DNA of 64,000 nucleotides from positions 39,021,975-39,085,974 of the forward strand of contig OX377204.1 of assembly GCA_947396885.1 (NCBI GenBank). Direction: 5' to 3'. Below, in pieces: positions 11,189 to 22,364 of this stretch (position 1 is the stretch's first letter; each line of letters opens with the position of its first letter). The notes below the pieces were generated by a model. That model was given only the letters and a program-made list of their open reading frames with translations, made no database searches and had not been told where the DNA came from. The position numbers and the translations under genes are program-made. Source of the stretch: Heligmosomoides polygyrus polygyrus (taxonomy: Eukaryota; Nematoda; Chromadorea; Rhabditida; Heligmosomidae).

Positions 11189-11710
11189 CAGAGTGTTAAA
11201 AAAATAAGGCGATGAAGGTTTTTAAATTATTACTATAAAATAACTGACAAGTTTACAAATTAATACATAAATAACAACAACATAGACATTAGGCTACACT
11301 ATACTCGACCGCATTCGAGGTGGCCCCCTTTGGCGCAAATACAGAAGTCAAAACGCTTGCTGAAGTCTTTGGCGAGGTGGGCCGTAGGTAATCTGGAGAT
11401 AGTCGTTCCCACTCCCGACGCAGAGGTTCCTTCTGGGCCTCCGGGCTGTGGTGGCGCTTGACATGGACCCTGGCCTTCAAAATAGATCACGCGCTTTAGT
11501 CCGTCGGATTCTGATCCGAGGAATGCGTTGGCCATTCCACAGACATGATGAAGTCCTGAAAATTGGCCTTGCACAATGCTTGCGTGCTTTTCGCCCTGTA
11601 TGCAGGGATTGAGCATTGATGAAACATCCACTGAGCATTGCTGAAGTGCTACTGGAACCAGAAAAGTACAATAGCCTCGAAGGTGTCCCGTCGGTACTCA
11701 TCTTCATTTA
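11189..11710 (-). pseudogene. Tc1/mariner-like element, 3' fragment
   Basis: A terminal-repeat-like CAGAGTGTTAAAAAAATAAG begins at 11189 just after a TA (11187-11188). Inward from it a minus-strand frame contains a segment ending with KDFSKRFDFCICAKGGHLEC (near 11345), the C-terminal pattern 'R-x-x-x-C-x-x-x-x-GGH-x-E' shared by many Tc1/mariner transposases. Catalytic motifs are not recognisable in the rest of the frame (to about 11710). No matching right end was found, so it is a truncated element. Confidence 0.5.
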
Positions 11711-11960
11711 CTTTTTACTCTCTCCTCCACAAAACTATGGATTCCTTCCGTGGCATCGGTCATGAAGCATCGGTCTCCGAGTGCCGCGGGATTGCCGCGT
11801 TTGCGTTGCCGTTGCCCTGTTTCCCGGCAACCCCACGGCACCACGGGCCCTTTGCTTCATAAGTACCTTCTATTTTATACGGGAAGCTCACTGAACAAAA
11901 CATAAGGGTCAGGTGACTGGCAAACACAAAAATCAGCCGGTACTTCTGAATTGTCTGACC

Positions 11961-12420
11961 AGGAAGCTATCTCAACGGTAGGTCGGAATGGCCTAAGTGT
12001 TGTATATAGGCAGAATCCCGGGAAAACAACAAAATGCAAATATCTCGACCCCAATGCAACTCTGCGCAAAGTTAAGGACGACAGAAGTTGGGCCGTTGGG
12101 GCGTTAGAACTATGCCTGTACGCAGAAGGCGAGCTCAAGTTGGCTGGAAACAGCGATAATGGTGATTACGCTGCCCCTTTACCTACTGCGCCACCATCGC
12201 TCGCTCGTCATCGCTGTTTCCAGCCAACTTAAACTCGCCCTCCTCGGCAGGCGTAGTTATAACGCCGCCAACGGCCCAACTTCTGCCATCCCTAACTTTG
12301 CGCAGAGTTCTATTGGGGTCGAGATATCTGCATTTTCTTATTTCACAGAGAGAGAGGCGATCTTGCCCATATACAACACTTGAGCCGTTCCGACCTACCG
12401 TTGAGATGGCTTCCTGGTGA
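11961..12420. repeat. 460-bp palindromic repeat
   Basis: An imperfect palindrome centred near 12183. The left arm contains CTCAACGGTAGGTCGGAA (about 11971), CTCGACCCCAATGCAACTC (about 12045), AGAAGTTGGGCCGTTGG (about 12084) and GGCTGGAAACAGCGAT (about 12141). The right arm contains each of these inverted, in reverse order. No transposase or terminal TA is evident. It probably represents a foldback-type non-autonomous element. Confidence 0.8.
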
Positions 12421-13431
12421 GGCATCAGTGAGCCACCACGTCCTTTAGGGTTCGATAGCCTTAGTCTCTCCAGCTCAGCCAAAGAGCCGAAGGGCTCAAC
12501 GAAATGAAGCGTGTACGAGCTCCAAGGTGGACAGAGGACCAGGCGCCTAGCAATGCTTTCGGCCGGGGTTAATGACGACTGCTTAAGCGGAGATTTGCGC
12601 GCTCGCTTCCGCATCAATGGCATAAAGGCAAGACAAACCGGCCGACGATGTCACATGCGAAGCGGTGGCGAAAACAGCGTTGGCGACGGCTGTGCGAACG
12701 CCATTCGGCCACTAGAGATTCCTGTTTGTCAGCGACGGTGACAAGCAAAAATTCTCGAAAACATGGTCGTGGTTCGCCTCCGCCGCTCGCGATCTCGCGG
12801 ATCCATAGATTCTTGTTGAAGGCCTGTGTTATTCCATGCTAGGTATCGCTTAGATAAGACATGAGGGTCTAGTAGATCGACTGCTAGCACTGCTCAGACG
12901 ATTTAGGGCGTAAAATGATAACCGAGGAATAACAGCCAGGTTACCTGTTCTAATACACCAATAGGCCTTCGAATCAGCCAAATAGTGGAAGCACTCGGCG
13001 TACTCGCATACTGAAACCAAGAGAGAGGCATGCTATAGTCTTGTACTGATTTATTTATTTATTTGCCCTATATAGTGCCCTATGATAAGCAAGTGAACAA
13101 CATGGACACGGCGTAGACGAAATATTAACGGCGAAAAATAAAATAAAAATAAAAATAAGCGAATCCCTCAACAATGCAGCCTAGCCTTTTATGATGATAG
13201 TTGGTAAGGGCAAAATTTAATTAAGAAGAAGAAGCCGACACAAACAAACTATGAGAAGAGTGCAGAGCTAGGGGTTGGCGGAGTGAGCCCACACGACGGC
13301 TGCCAGGGGAAGCAGTAGAAAGGGTTATATGAGAAGCTTACAACGGCAACAAGATTGAGGTTGGTTGGAAAATATGGGAAGAAAAAAGCAAGCAAAATAC
13401 AGTACCGCGCATGTCTTTTGGTCAATTCCCG
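12421..13431. other. No recognised gene
   Basis: No recognised gene. A CpG-rich stretch lies at 12540-12800, and an ATTT low-complexity run at about 13050-13065. Confidence 0.4.
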
Positions 13432-13467
13432 AAAAAGCCGCTTTGGAGCGTTCCAAAGCGGCTTTTT
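13432..13467. other. Perfect hairpin
   Basis: A perfect 16-bp stem (AAAAAGCCGCTTTGGA and its inverse) with a 4-base loop. It lies just before the first unit of the modular repeat and may be a residue of a small foldback element. Nothing suggests a transcription terminator role in this genome. Confidence 0.6.
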
Positions 13468-13548
13468 TATATAACTTTCTTTAAAATCAAGCACTTGTAA
13501 AAAGAAACATATATTTGAGCTCAGCAAGCCAAGCTCTATCTTTTGACA

Positions 13549-14085
13549 TATAAACCAATAGAGTTGAACAATGCATATAGGCCGGACATAATCAATCGAG
13601 TGGACGCGAGAGCCTGTAGAGTGACAGTTTGGGGAATTTTATTGAAATTCCCAGCCGCCCTACTCAGAAATTGCCTTAAGACTGTCCAGCTTGCCTTTGG
13701 AGTGCGCCGTGAACAATGCATATAGAATCGAACCTATCAATCGAGTGGGCGCGCCCACTCGCAGAGTGAGGTCGAGTAAGCGCGAGAGCCTGTAGAGTGA
13801 CCGTTTGGGAAGTTTTATCGAAATTCCCAGCCGTCCTACTTAGCAAATGTTTTAAGCCTGTCCAGCTTGCCTTTGGAGTGCGCCGTGAACAATGCATATA
13901 GAATCGAACCTATCAATCAAGTGGGCGCGAGAGCCTGTAGAGTGACCGTTTCGGGAGTTTTATCGGAAATTCCCAGCCGCCCTACTCAGAAATTGCCTTA
14001 GGACTGTAAAGCTTGCCTTTGAAGTGCGCCGTAAACAATGCATACAGAATCGAACCTATCAATCGAGTAGGCGCGACCACTCGCA
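13549..14085. repeat. Three tandem repeat units of about 145-185 bp
   Basis: Three direct copies of a unit run through GCGAGAGCCTGTAGAGTGAC, a GTTTGGG-AGTTTTATCG block, ATTCCCAGCCGCCCTACT, AGCTTGCCTTTGGAGTGCGC and GAACAATGCATATAGAATCG, starting near 13605, 13780 and 13925. The second is longer by a GGGCGCGCCCACTCGCAGAG insertion. The same unit appears inverted at about 17440-17990, and again singly at about 46960-47105 and 57330-57470. No coding function is evident. Confidence 0.85.
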
Positions 14086-15355
14086 AATTGCACGCGCGAG
14101 TGTGTTCAATGCGCAATAACTCTGTCGAGATCGAATCGTTCCGGCTGCGGCTTGTGGATTTCGTAGACAGTAGAAAGCTTTAGTAGTACGCGAAAGTGCA
14201 GCGTTATAGCTTTTAAAGAAGCGAAATTATAGCGGCGCGAAAATGCAGGTTAGCCGTGTGGGACACGATTTTTTCCGAATTCAGTTGACCCCTGCAGGAA
14301 GACGCGGCGTGCTAACGGCATGCAAGCGCGTATGCTAGCAGAACGCTGAAGGCACTTTACGATGACATGCTCACAACTCCTCAGCTGCCTGAACTGCCTT
14401 GCCCTCATCTGCCGTAAGAAAGCGGTTAGAGTTTCTTCCGCTCTTACCCAGATTTGAGCTTTCGAATCTCACAATGGTACCGTTATCTTCAGCTCGAAGA
14501 GCTCTATCGAACGGTGGTAATCTCGACCAATTTCGGAAAAATGGATTTTTCGACGAATTCCTGTCGAGGACGTGGGCGCGCGATCCGAGCCTGCGCGGGC
14601 GATGACGTCATAAAAAATCGATATCTTAGAATTGGGCCATGCTAGATACCATTCGGTCCAGCTTTTCATGCTGAATTGAATGGTGTTATTGGGAGTAGGA
14701 AAAACTGTAATCTGGGCGAGTAAGAGCGAGGAGAACATGGACCGTTGTTGTATTGCATTGCACGCGCGGCCGTGTTCTGACGCGATAACTCTGTCCCGTG
14801 TGAACCTTTGCGGCTGCAGCTCGTGGGTTTTGTAGACTGTAAAATGTTCGAATAGTTCGCTGAAACAGAGCAATGTAGCTTATGATTGTACTAAGTTACG
14901 GCGCTGCAAATGTGCAGGTTAGCCTTGTGTGACACAATTTCTTCCAATTTCAGTCGATTACTACGGGAAGATCCAGCGAGCAAACGGCCTACAAATGCAT
15001 GGGCGAGCAGAACGCTTGAGGTACTTTACGACGACATGCTCACCACTCCTCAGCTGCCTAAACCGCCTTAGCCCCAGCTACCATTTCAGGGCGGTGGACT
15101 TAGCGTTGCAGTTTCCTGCGCTCTTACTCGCCCATATTTGAGTTTTCGACACTAGCAATAACACCGTTAGCTTCAGCACGAAAAGCTCTATCGAACGGTG
15201 TCACTCTCGACCAATTCTGGAAAAAGCGATTTTTTGACAATTTCCCGTCGAGGACGTGGGCCGAGCCTGCGCGGACGATGAGTCATCGAAAATCGATATT
15301 TTCGAAATTGGCCAGAATTTCTCGTTCAAAATTGGTCGAGAGTGACACCATTCGA

Positions 15356-15555
15356 NNNNNNNNNNNNNNNNNNNNNNNNNNNNNNNNNNNNNNNNNNNNN
15401 NNNNNNNNNNNNNNNNNNNNNNNNNNNNNNNNNNNNNNNNNNNNNNNNNNNNNNNNNNNNNNNNNNNNNNNNNNNNNNNNNNNNNNNNNNNNNNNNNNNN
15501 NNNNNNNNNNNNNNNNNNNNNNNNNNNNNNNNNNNNNNNNNNNNNNNNNNNNNNN
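15356..15555. other. Assembly gap (200 N)
   Basis: Exactly 200 undetermined bases, probably a placeholder size. Open frames that run through it are meaningless. Confidence 0.99.
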
Positions 15556-16023
15556 TGCGCTAAATTGCACGCGCGGGCGTGTTCGGAGCACAATAACTCT
15601 GTTCGGCTGCAACTTGCGTTTATTGTAGGCAGTAGAACGATATATAAGTATACTAAAGTAGAATAGCTTAGCTTAGGAGGGGGCAATGTTACAGCGGTGC
15701 AAAAATGCAGGTGAGGCTTGCGTGATGCATTTTTTTCCGAATTCGGTTAACCACTGCGAGAAGACGCAGCGAGCTAAAGCCTAAAAATGCGTACGCGAAC
15801 AGAGCGCTTAAGGTACGGTACTTTACGATGACGTGATCAGAACTTCTCAGCTGCCTAAACTGCCTTAGCCCCATCTGCCGTTTTAGGGCGGCGGACTTAG
15901 CGATTGAAGTTTCCTGCACTCTTACTTGTCCATACTTGGGTTTTCGACACTCCCAATAACATCGTTCTGTTCTGCTTGAAGAGCGCTATCGAACTGTATC
16001 AATGTCGATCGATTTTGGAAACA

Positions 16024-16184
16024 GGCCTGTGTTATACTCCCGCGGGAGCATCCGCGGAACCTCCGTGGACGAGGGGTGCACCGCGGACGGCGGGCGTGGC
16101 GGGGCGCGGTGATTGGCCAGGTGAGGGATCTCGGCGCGATTCCCGCCCTTCCGCGGATGCTCCCGCGGGAGTATAACAGAGGCC
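16024..16184. mobile_element. GC-rich MITE with 36-bp terminal repeats
   Basis: A 161-bp block begins GGCCTGTGTTATACTCCCGC and continues GGGAGCATCCGCGGAA; it ends with the exact inverse except for one mismatch. The inner 90 bases are over 70% G+C, unlike the neighbourhood. It sits at the mirror point of the surrounding modular repeat. Target duplication is unclear. The motif TGTTATACTCCCGCGGGAGC contains a CTCCCGCGGGAG palindrome of its own. Confidence 0.7.
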
Positions 16185-18060
16185 ATAGATTTTTCGGCAA
16201 TATTCCATCGAGGACGTGGCGCCCTAGGCCGAGCTGCGCGGACGATGACGTCATCAAAAACCGGTATTTTCGAAATTGGCCAAATCTCCTCGTGCAAACT
16301 TCGTCCAAAATCGTCTAGGGTCTATTTGGGGCGCTGATTACGAATCCGACGTCAGTTTTTGAAAACTCCGTCGACTTCGGTAGGTTTTGGATTTGCTTCT
16401 GGATAATTGAGGGTGGTCGGGTCAGGATCATCGATTTTGTTCAAAATTCGTGTAGGGTCGGGGACTTATTCGGGGTGCCGAACACGATGCCGAGGTACAT
16501 TTGTACGATTAGGGCAGGAGAGCGCTCATACCGATAACTGAGGGTGATCGGTGATCGTGATTCGACCACCCTCAAATGGGAAGCAACCTGCTGATGTCGG
16601 CGGAATTTTCAAAAACGAATTTTCAAAAGCCATTCTACTTTAGTATACTAATATATCGTTCTACTGCCCACAACAAACACAAGTTGCAGCCGAAACGATT
16701 CGAACTCGGCAGAGTTATTGTGCTCCGAACACGCCCGCGCGTGCAATTTAGCGCAACAACGGCAGACGCTCTCCGCGCTGTTCCTCAACCAGACTACAGT
16801 TTTTCCTACTCTAAATGACACGATTCAATTCAGCATGAAAAGCTCTATCGAACGGTATCAAGCATGGCCCAACTCGAAGACAGCGTTTTTTCGATGACGT
16901 CATCGTCCTTCCGCCGCGGTCTCGTCCTCTATGCTGAACAGTCAAAAAAATTGATGATTCCAAAATCGGTCGAGATTGATACTGTTCGATAGCGCTTTTC
17001 ATGCTGAACGGAACTGTGCCATTCCGAGTGTCGAAGACTCAGATCTGGGCGAGTAGGAGCGCAAGAAACTCTAACCGCTAGCTTTTGCCGCTCTAAAACG
17101 CCAGCCGAGACTAAGGCAGTTTAGGCAACTGAGGACCTATGAGCATATCATCGTAAAGTACCTTAGGCGCTCTGTTCACGTACGTATTTTAAAGCCGTCA
17201 GCTCGCCGCATCTTCTCGCAGTGGTCCACGGAAATCGGAAAAAAATGCTTCACACAATCCTCACCTGCATTTTCGCACCCCTATAACATTGCCCCTTCCT
17301 AAGCTAAACCATTCTACTTTGGCGTACGTACAGAACTTTAGACTGCCTACAAAACCTACAAGCTGCAGCATAAAAGGTTACAACTTGACAGAGCTATTGC
17401 GCTCCGAACACGCCCATTCGTGCAATTTGCGAGCGGTCGCCCCTTCGATTGAAAGGTTCGAATCCGTATGTATTGTTCACGACGCACTTCAAAGGCTCGC
17501 TAGACAGCCTTAGAGCAACTCCTGACTAGGGCGGCTGCAAGTTTCTGATAAAACTCCCCAAACGCTCAGTCTACAAGCTGTCCCCCCTCCTCGATTGAAA
17601 GGTTCGATTATCTATGCATGTTCATGGCGCACTCCAAAGGCTCGCTGAACAGCCTTAGAGCAACTCCTGACTAGGGCGGCAAGAAATTTGTGATAAAACT
17701 CCCCAAACGCTCAGTCTACAAGCTGTCCCCCCCCCCCCCTTTGATTGAAAGGTTCGATTCTGTATGCATTGTTCACGGCGCACACCAAAGTTTCGCTGGG
17801 ACAGATTGGAGCTAATCCTAAGTGGTGTGGCGGGAAATTTCTGATAACATTCTCCAAACGGCTCGAAATAGTCTTGAAAACGTCGCAGTTCCCAGGGAGA
17901 GAAGATAGAAGCGCAGGGGACATGCGCTCGCCCACTCGATTGATAGGTTAGACTCTGTGTGCATTGTGCACGGCGCACTCTCGGGGCATTACTGGCATGA
18001 CAGAGCACTGGCGACGTACGCCATCTTTGAGACACTCCGAAAGCACGCATATCCTGGGAA

Positions 18061-18292
18061 ATAAGCTGCTCTAATCGCCCGTCCAGCCAATTTTGGACCA
18101 TCCACGACGAAAATACGGGTGTTCCAGTAAAGTTTTACATATGTTTGTGTAGATCTCGAAGAGGCAAATCGAATGGTACCAACCTTTATTCAAGAAACCT
18201 GAAACTGAAGGAGTTATGAGCGTGCGACGCTTTGCGACGCTATGTTGGCGTTTTTTCGCCCACTTTTGACCGTGCGGCGCGAGCGGTATTGT
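18061..18292 (+). repeat. End block of the modular repeat family
   Basis: Contains GTGTAGATCTCGA, GAATGGTACCAACCTTT and GGAGTTATGAGCGTGCGACG, ending with GCGAGCGGTATTGTA at about 18278-18292. The same block is found at 57590-57730, and inverted at 46393-46560, where it begins GTACAATACCGC. The GAGCGGTATTGTA terminus is also the end of the 98-bp hairpin at 22267, so it probably is the true end of this element family. Confidence 0.65.
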
Positions 18293-18295
18293 AGC

Positions 18296-18556
18296 GGTAA
18301 CCTGCGTGCTCCCGATTCCAGAGTTTCTAATTCGGAAATCCCGCACAGGCCAACTAAGCCCTCGATCCCACGGGGTTGGGAATCGGAACTAGACCTATCT
18401 GAGAGAAAAGAAGCACCGAGTTGTTCATCGGTTGGCCACCGCAATTCATTGTACAAGCCAAGTACGCATCAAATCACCTCCACAACATCCCGTAGAAGTG
18501 AAATGCGTGGCCTACCCCAATAGCGATAGATCAACTTTGTTTTTATCCTTTATACT
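18296..18556 (+). repeat. tRNA-derived SINE copy, 5' end degraded
   Basis: Family blocks in order: AATTCGGAAATCCCGC (B-box region, about 18330), GGCCAACTAAGCCCTCGATC, GGGGTTGGGAATCGG, GGTTGGCCACCGCAATTC, GAAATGCGTGGCCTACCCC and TTTATCCTTTA. The A-box region is hardly recognisable. It lies directly beside the modular-repeat end. Confidence 0.7.
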
Positions 18557-18675
18557 CTTACTTTAAGTTTGAAGTAGCTAGGATCCAGCTGCCTCTACGG
18601 AAAAATTGTTGCCAAGTGAGAGATTTCACCCCGCGAGACACGTGCCTAAACGTTACAGAATCAAGCTTAGTTCTA

Positions 18676-19590
18676 CAGGGTGTCTCAAAAAAATGTATAC
18701 ATTGTTCGAAAGGTTATAACCTTGCTTACATTGAAAGTACTAAAGAAATTAAAGGCTCCTAGGAAAGCTTAAGATAATAGAAATTTTCCGACATATGAGC
18801 GGTAAGAAACACGCCATACGCGCGTCTGAAATGTTGAATGCTACACACGATCGAGATGGGCTGAATGCCTGTTGCAATCTTTTCACTACTTGGCCAGATT
18901 ATTCTTTTAACGTTTACAACTTGACGATCACGTAAAAGGCACGTGACATGCGAGTTTATTGCACAAGTTAAATGAGAGCAGGAGCCCAATTTTCCAAGAC
19001 GGATTTTGTGGACGAATGAAGCAGCATTCAAGAAGAATGAAGAGGTTAGACGTCATAATTGCAGCTACTGGGCGACAGAAAGCGTTAAAGGAAGGACAGC
19101 ACTAACAAGGCTGCATCAAGCATTCAGCCCATGCACAATCAATCGAGTCTGGAATGCAAGGTTTCAGTCGAGTGCATGGCGCAATCTTGACTATTTACAT
19201 GCCACAAAAGTCTTGTTTCCCTGCGCCTTTATGTGCGTCTCAAACATCTTCAAAAGTTTCACTAGCAGCAGTAGAACCTTTCAAATAGTACCCGCATTTC
19301 TTACGGATACCCCACATTTTTCGCAAAGTGGTTTTGAGTTTTCAATTTTAAAAAAGCTCAAATCAATCGAAACGGTCACTTTGTGAAGAAATTATAACAG
19401 GTATTCAAGCGAAACACAATAAATCAGTGTAAGATGGAAAATTTCAGACGAGTGCACTGCGCATTCCATAGCGCTCATATGTCTGAAAATTTCCATCTTT
19501 TTGAGCTTTCATATAATCTCTTAACTTCTTCACTATCTTTGCCGCGAGACAAGTTCTCACCTGTCAAACAGTACATTTTTTGAGATAACG
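18676..19590. mobile_element. Foldback Tc1/mariner-like element
   Basis: Left end CAGGGTGTCTCAAAAAAATG next to TA (18674-18675); right end inverse, ending at 19590 next to TA (19591-19592). The inverted similarity extends inward about 150 bp on each side (for example GAAATTTTCCGACATATGAGCG against the inverse of the block at 19455-19500, with mismatches). The core at 18848-19090 (+) reads with frameshifts as a transposase piece: a W-x-[DN]-E-A motif followed by an R-H-N-C-x-Y-W motif near 19000-19070. That is the region around a catalytic Asp in Tc1/mariner-like enzymes with 'VNRHN' signatures. Another copy, with the core inverted, is at 43170-43914. Confidence 0.75.
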
Positions 19591-19592
19591 TA

Positions 19593-21962
19593 TTTTGTGC
19601 TCTAAATCATCTTTGCAAATTATTTCTGGATGTATTTTACACAAAGGCTCCTGTTGTCGTCGAAGGTCTATTTCTAATCCTTTGCATTAGTAGAGTCGAG
19701 GAATGGCTCCTCCTGTTTTGCAAAACGTGGACGAATTGGTTCCCTTATTTGGTGATGTTCTGTTTGTCGGACAAGTCATGGAGGTCATAACTATTGGGTA
19801 GTTCCTACTGTGCCAAAGCTTGCAGGAGAAACTGCATATCCTAGACCTGACGTTTTGACGGTTTCGTCGCCATCACATGCCTAAACATGGCTCAAGGTTT
19901 TTAGATCCTGTACTAGCCGACCTAACACTTCCTTCGTGCTGCAAAGCTGCAAGTCCTCTTGAAACAAGAAAAAGGTCGAAAAGTGAGTCCTAAAGAAATA
20001 TTTCCACCTTCCAACCTGGTTGGCACAGAAGAAATAGCAAAAGTTAATCTCCAAACGTGAACAAATTCACAGAGGACGTGCGCAAAGCTATTAGGCTTTT
20101 CTCCTCCCTGTTCCCAAGTAAATGCAAAAAGTATGTGTATATGTATATGTCTGAAAACATATTTACTTCTCTATTTCAGCAAAAGACAGCATTAACACAT
20201 GTGATTTCAAGAGAGACACACTCACATTTGGTGAAGGTGCTCTGTTAGACAGCGGTTTGGGTTCCCCGACTTGTTTTTGTCGATCACAACGAAGAATGAA
20301 AGAATTGAAGAAAGAAAACGTTTCACACCTTGTGGATCAGAAAGGACGCTTACAGAAGGGCGGAGTCTTTTCAGATATTGCTTGTCAACTTGTTAGAGCC
20401 AATCCAATGCTTTGAAATAACTATGTAGCTCAAACTCAGCTTTATAAGGTTGTGCATCAAGTAGAGAAGAACTGCAATTGTAGAAAGAGTGGTGTCGAAA
20501 AGAGCCTCCTGAGCTCTAGAAGCCCTTGTTTTCAAAGGTAATGGTATGTCTTTCGCTTTGTTGCTGGTACTTTGCTGAACGCATCATTAGAGGTCTCGAC
20601 TTTGCATGACCCGAAGCGCGTTCGAAATGCAATTTATGCAGCTTTAAGCATGATGGTAATAACTTGTGACACAAACACAAAGGATAAGCATGCTATAAAG
20701 AATTTCGACATCTCCGTCAACGAGTTTCATGCAAAGGTTACTTGCATTTCGACAACGACTAGCGTGTGGGTCATCTCCGATGTTGTCTAGACATTGTCGA
20801 GTTCACGAAAAAGCGCATAAACGATGCTGAAATTGAGAGTGCTCCAAGTAATACTGGTCTCAGACTGCGTCGCGACTCTTTGAAAGCTGCTGTCTACGGT
20901 GAGGTATGCTGAAGGGTGATCAGGAGCTGGTGAGAAAATCGCCTTTGTCTCGTATCCGAGGGCCAAAAAATTGGCATGAAAAAGCGAGAGTCGTATGTGT
21001 GGGTGACAAGGGAAAGCGTCGATAACCAGCTTGTAAATGACCGGGCATATGGAGCCCAGCGGGGGGCTGGGGTGGATGGACGCGGAGGACAAGAGAGCGC
21101 CAGATTGACCACTCCAAGGAGACTGTAAGTTGCAGTGTTTACTAGGCGAGAGATTAGCAGTGGTAATTCGAGACCGCGTCGAGGTCTCGTCCTTCCGAGA
21201 CAGAGCAGACGACTTAACTCTTCGCCCTCTAGTTCGGTCGGCACCCGAGTGCCACACGGGGCCGTGGATGGTAGAAAGGAAAGGCGAACAAGCCGAGCGA
21301 GGCAGCTGGCGGATCGGCGACTGCTCACCGGCGGCGGCGGCGGCTATCGCGAGACATGTGGGCGCGATCAGGCCCTGTTCAGGCATCGCTGCGGGTGCCG
21401 GTCGTTAGCGTGCCAGCAGCTGATCATTATCGCCCATTGCCAGCAAGTCCGACTCCCGTGGCTCGAGCTCGGGCTGGTCGACGAGCAGTGCGGAGATCGG
21501 CTGCTGAAGTGGCATTGCGCGCCAACCAGCGCGGATTCATGCTTGTATCGTGCGCTTGCGAACATTCGCAAATAAATCAGCAGCCTTTGGAACAGAGAGG
21601 GCCAGACCGGACGATCCCGAACGCTCCGAGTGGGCGAGCAGAGGACGAACGAACGAGGAATTTGGTGCACGGTGGGACTTCTCAAATCTTTCGGCGAGTT
21701 CGCTTGGTTCAGGTCTGCACAGTGCATTCTTTTCGTGCTGAATTCACACTCGGTAGGCGCCTTTTCGCATGTCAAATGTGCTTTGAACTTTGTTACCTTT
21801 ATTCATAGACACCATTACCATTATCTCTCCTCAAAATTGAGCTAATGTTCGAACTACTATAACTCCAGGAGTCTGGTATTACATGTTTCTGCTAGTCATA
21901 GATTTCTACTACAGTCAAGTGGGAGCGGGAGCGATTCATTCCATAGGCACAGTTCTGTAATA
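19593..21962. other. No recognised gene; G+C-rich island at 21.0-21.7 kb
   Basis: Nothing recognised at 19.6-20.8 kb. At 21040-21700 the sequence is distinctly G+C-rich with many CpG, and both strands have open frames that are arginine/serine-rich and without motif. This could be a promoter-like island or a foreign repeat, but no exon can be supported. Confidence 0.4.
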
Positions 21963-22266
21963 TTGGGTTGTCTAAAAATGTTTCGGATTTTGCCACGCTT
22001 AAACTGGGGTAACTGTTGCGATGTGCAAATGGATTAGCTCTACTAAAATTCTGAATGCCAGCAAAAAACATTCAACATTTTATTATTTTTTGAAGCGTCT
22101 TTCCTAAAGCAGAAAGCTGCCTTTCAATCGCATTACTATGTTGATGAGAAAGCCTCGATAGAGTTTTCTTCCAAAGTACGTTGTGGCATTGGCAACACGG
22201 CTCTTCTGATCGACTGGTACTGTCGGGTTTGCCCACAGAAGTGGCTGACGACGTTGTGGGCACCAC

Positions 22267-22364
22267 GTACAATACCGCTCAAATTCTTTGCAAATAAGAC
22301 GCCTTGCGACGGATTAATCCGTCACAAAGCGTCTTATTTGCAAAGAATTTGAGCGGTATTGTAC
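22267..22364. mobile_element. 98-bp near-perfect hairpin MITE
   Basis: GTACAATACCGCTCAAATTC at the left is mirrored to the end at 22364. The centre is GGATTAATCC and only two mismatches occur over 49-bp arms. Half-copies of the same sequence are at 55763-55850 and, more diverged, 46393-46480, and its tip matches the end of the modular repeat at 18292. It could be the minimal, end-only version of that larger family. Confidence 0.85.

Larger units (their letters stand above)
14086..18060. repeat. Large modular repeat with inverted arms
   Basis: A module starting GCAAATTGCACGCGCG, followed by AATAACTCTGT, then GCGAAAATGCAGGTTAGCC and an end block TCTATCGAACGGT, recurs. Direct copies begin near 14090, 14755 and 15565. 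Inverted copies lie at about 16660-16750 and 17220-17430. The 145-bp units of 13549-14085 return inverted at 17440-17990. The whole 13.5-18.0 kb block is thus a compound inverted repeat whose inner modules mirror about 16.1 kb. Further related copies are at 46.4-48.2 kb and 57.3-57.9 kb. No transposase is seen; it may be a large non-autonomous element or several nested ones. A 200-N gap lies inside. Confidence 0.75.

Noticed and set aside
13549..14085. Regular direct repeats suggesting a CRISPR-like array
   Set aside because: The units are about 145-185 bp, similar throughout with no variable spacers, and appear dispersed and inverted elsewhere; the context is eukaryotic.
15201..15686. Open frames running across the N gap at 15356-15555 (and similarly at 57110-57309)
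   Set aside because: Undetermined bases create false openness; the flanking sequence is repeat with no protein motif.
17440..17990. GGTTCGATTC boxes in the modular repeat read as tRNA B boxes
   Set aside because: They resemble a B box, but no A box or acceptor stem lies at tRNA distance and the motif is simply part of each 145-bp unit.
20787..21808. Long overlapping frames on both strands in a G+C-rich island
   Set aside because: Both strands are open in several frames because stop codons are rare in G+C-rich DNA; the proteins are Arg/Ser/Pro-rich with no motif or splice structure.
21963..22266. TTGGGTTGTCTAAAAATG as the end of a mariner joined to the fragment at 22590
   Set aside because: The start resembles a mariner end after a TA, but the adjacent minus-strand frame shows no transposase motif, and the 22590 fragment has the opposite orientation to that expected. 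Not enough to define an element.
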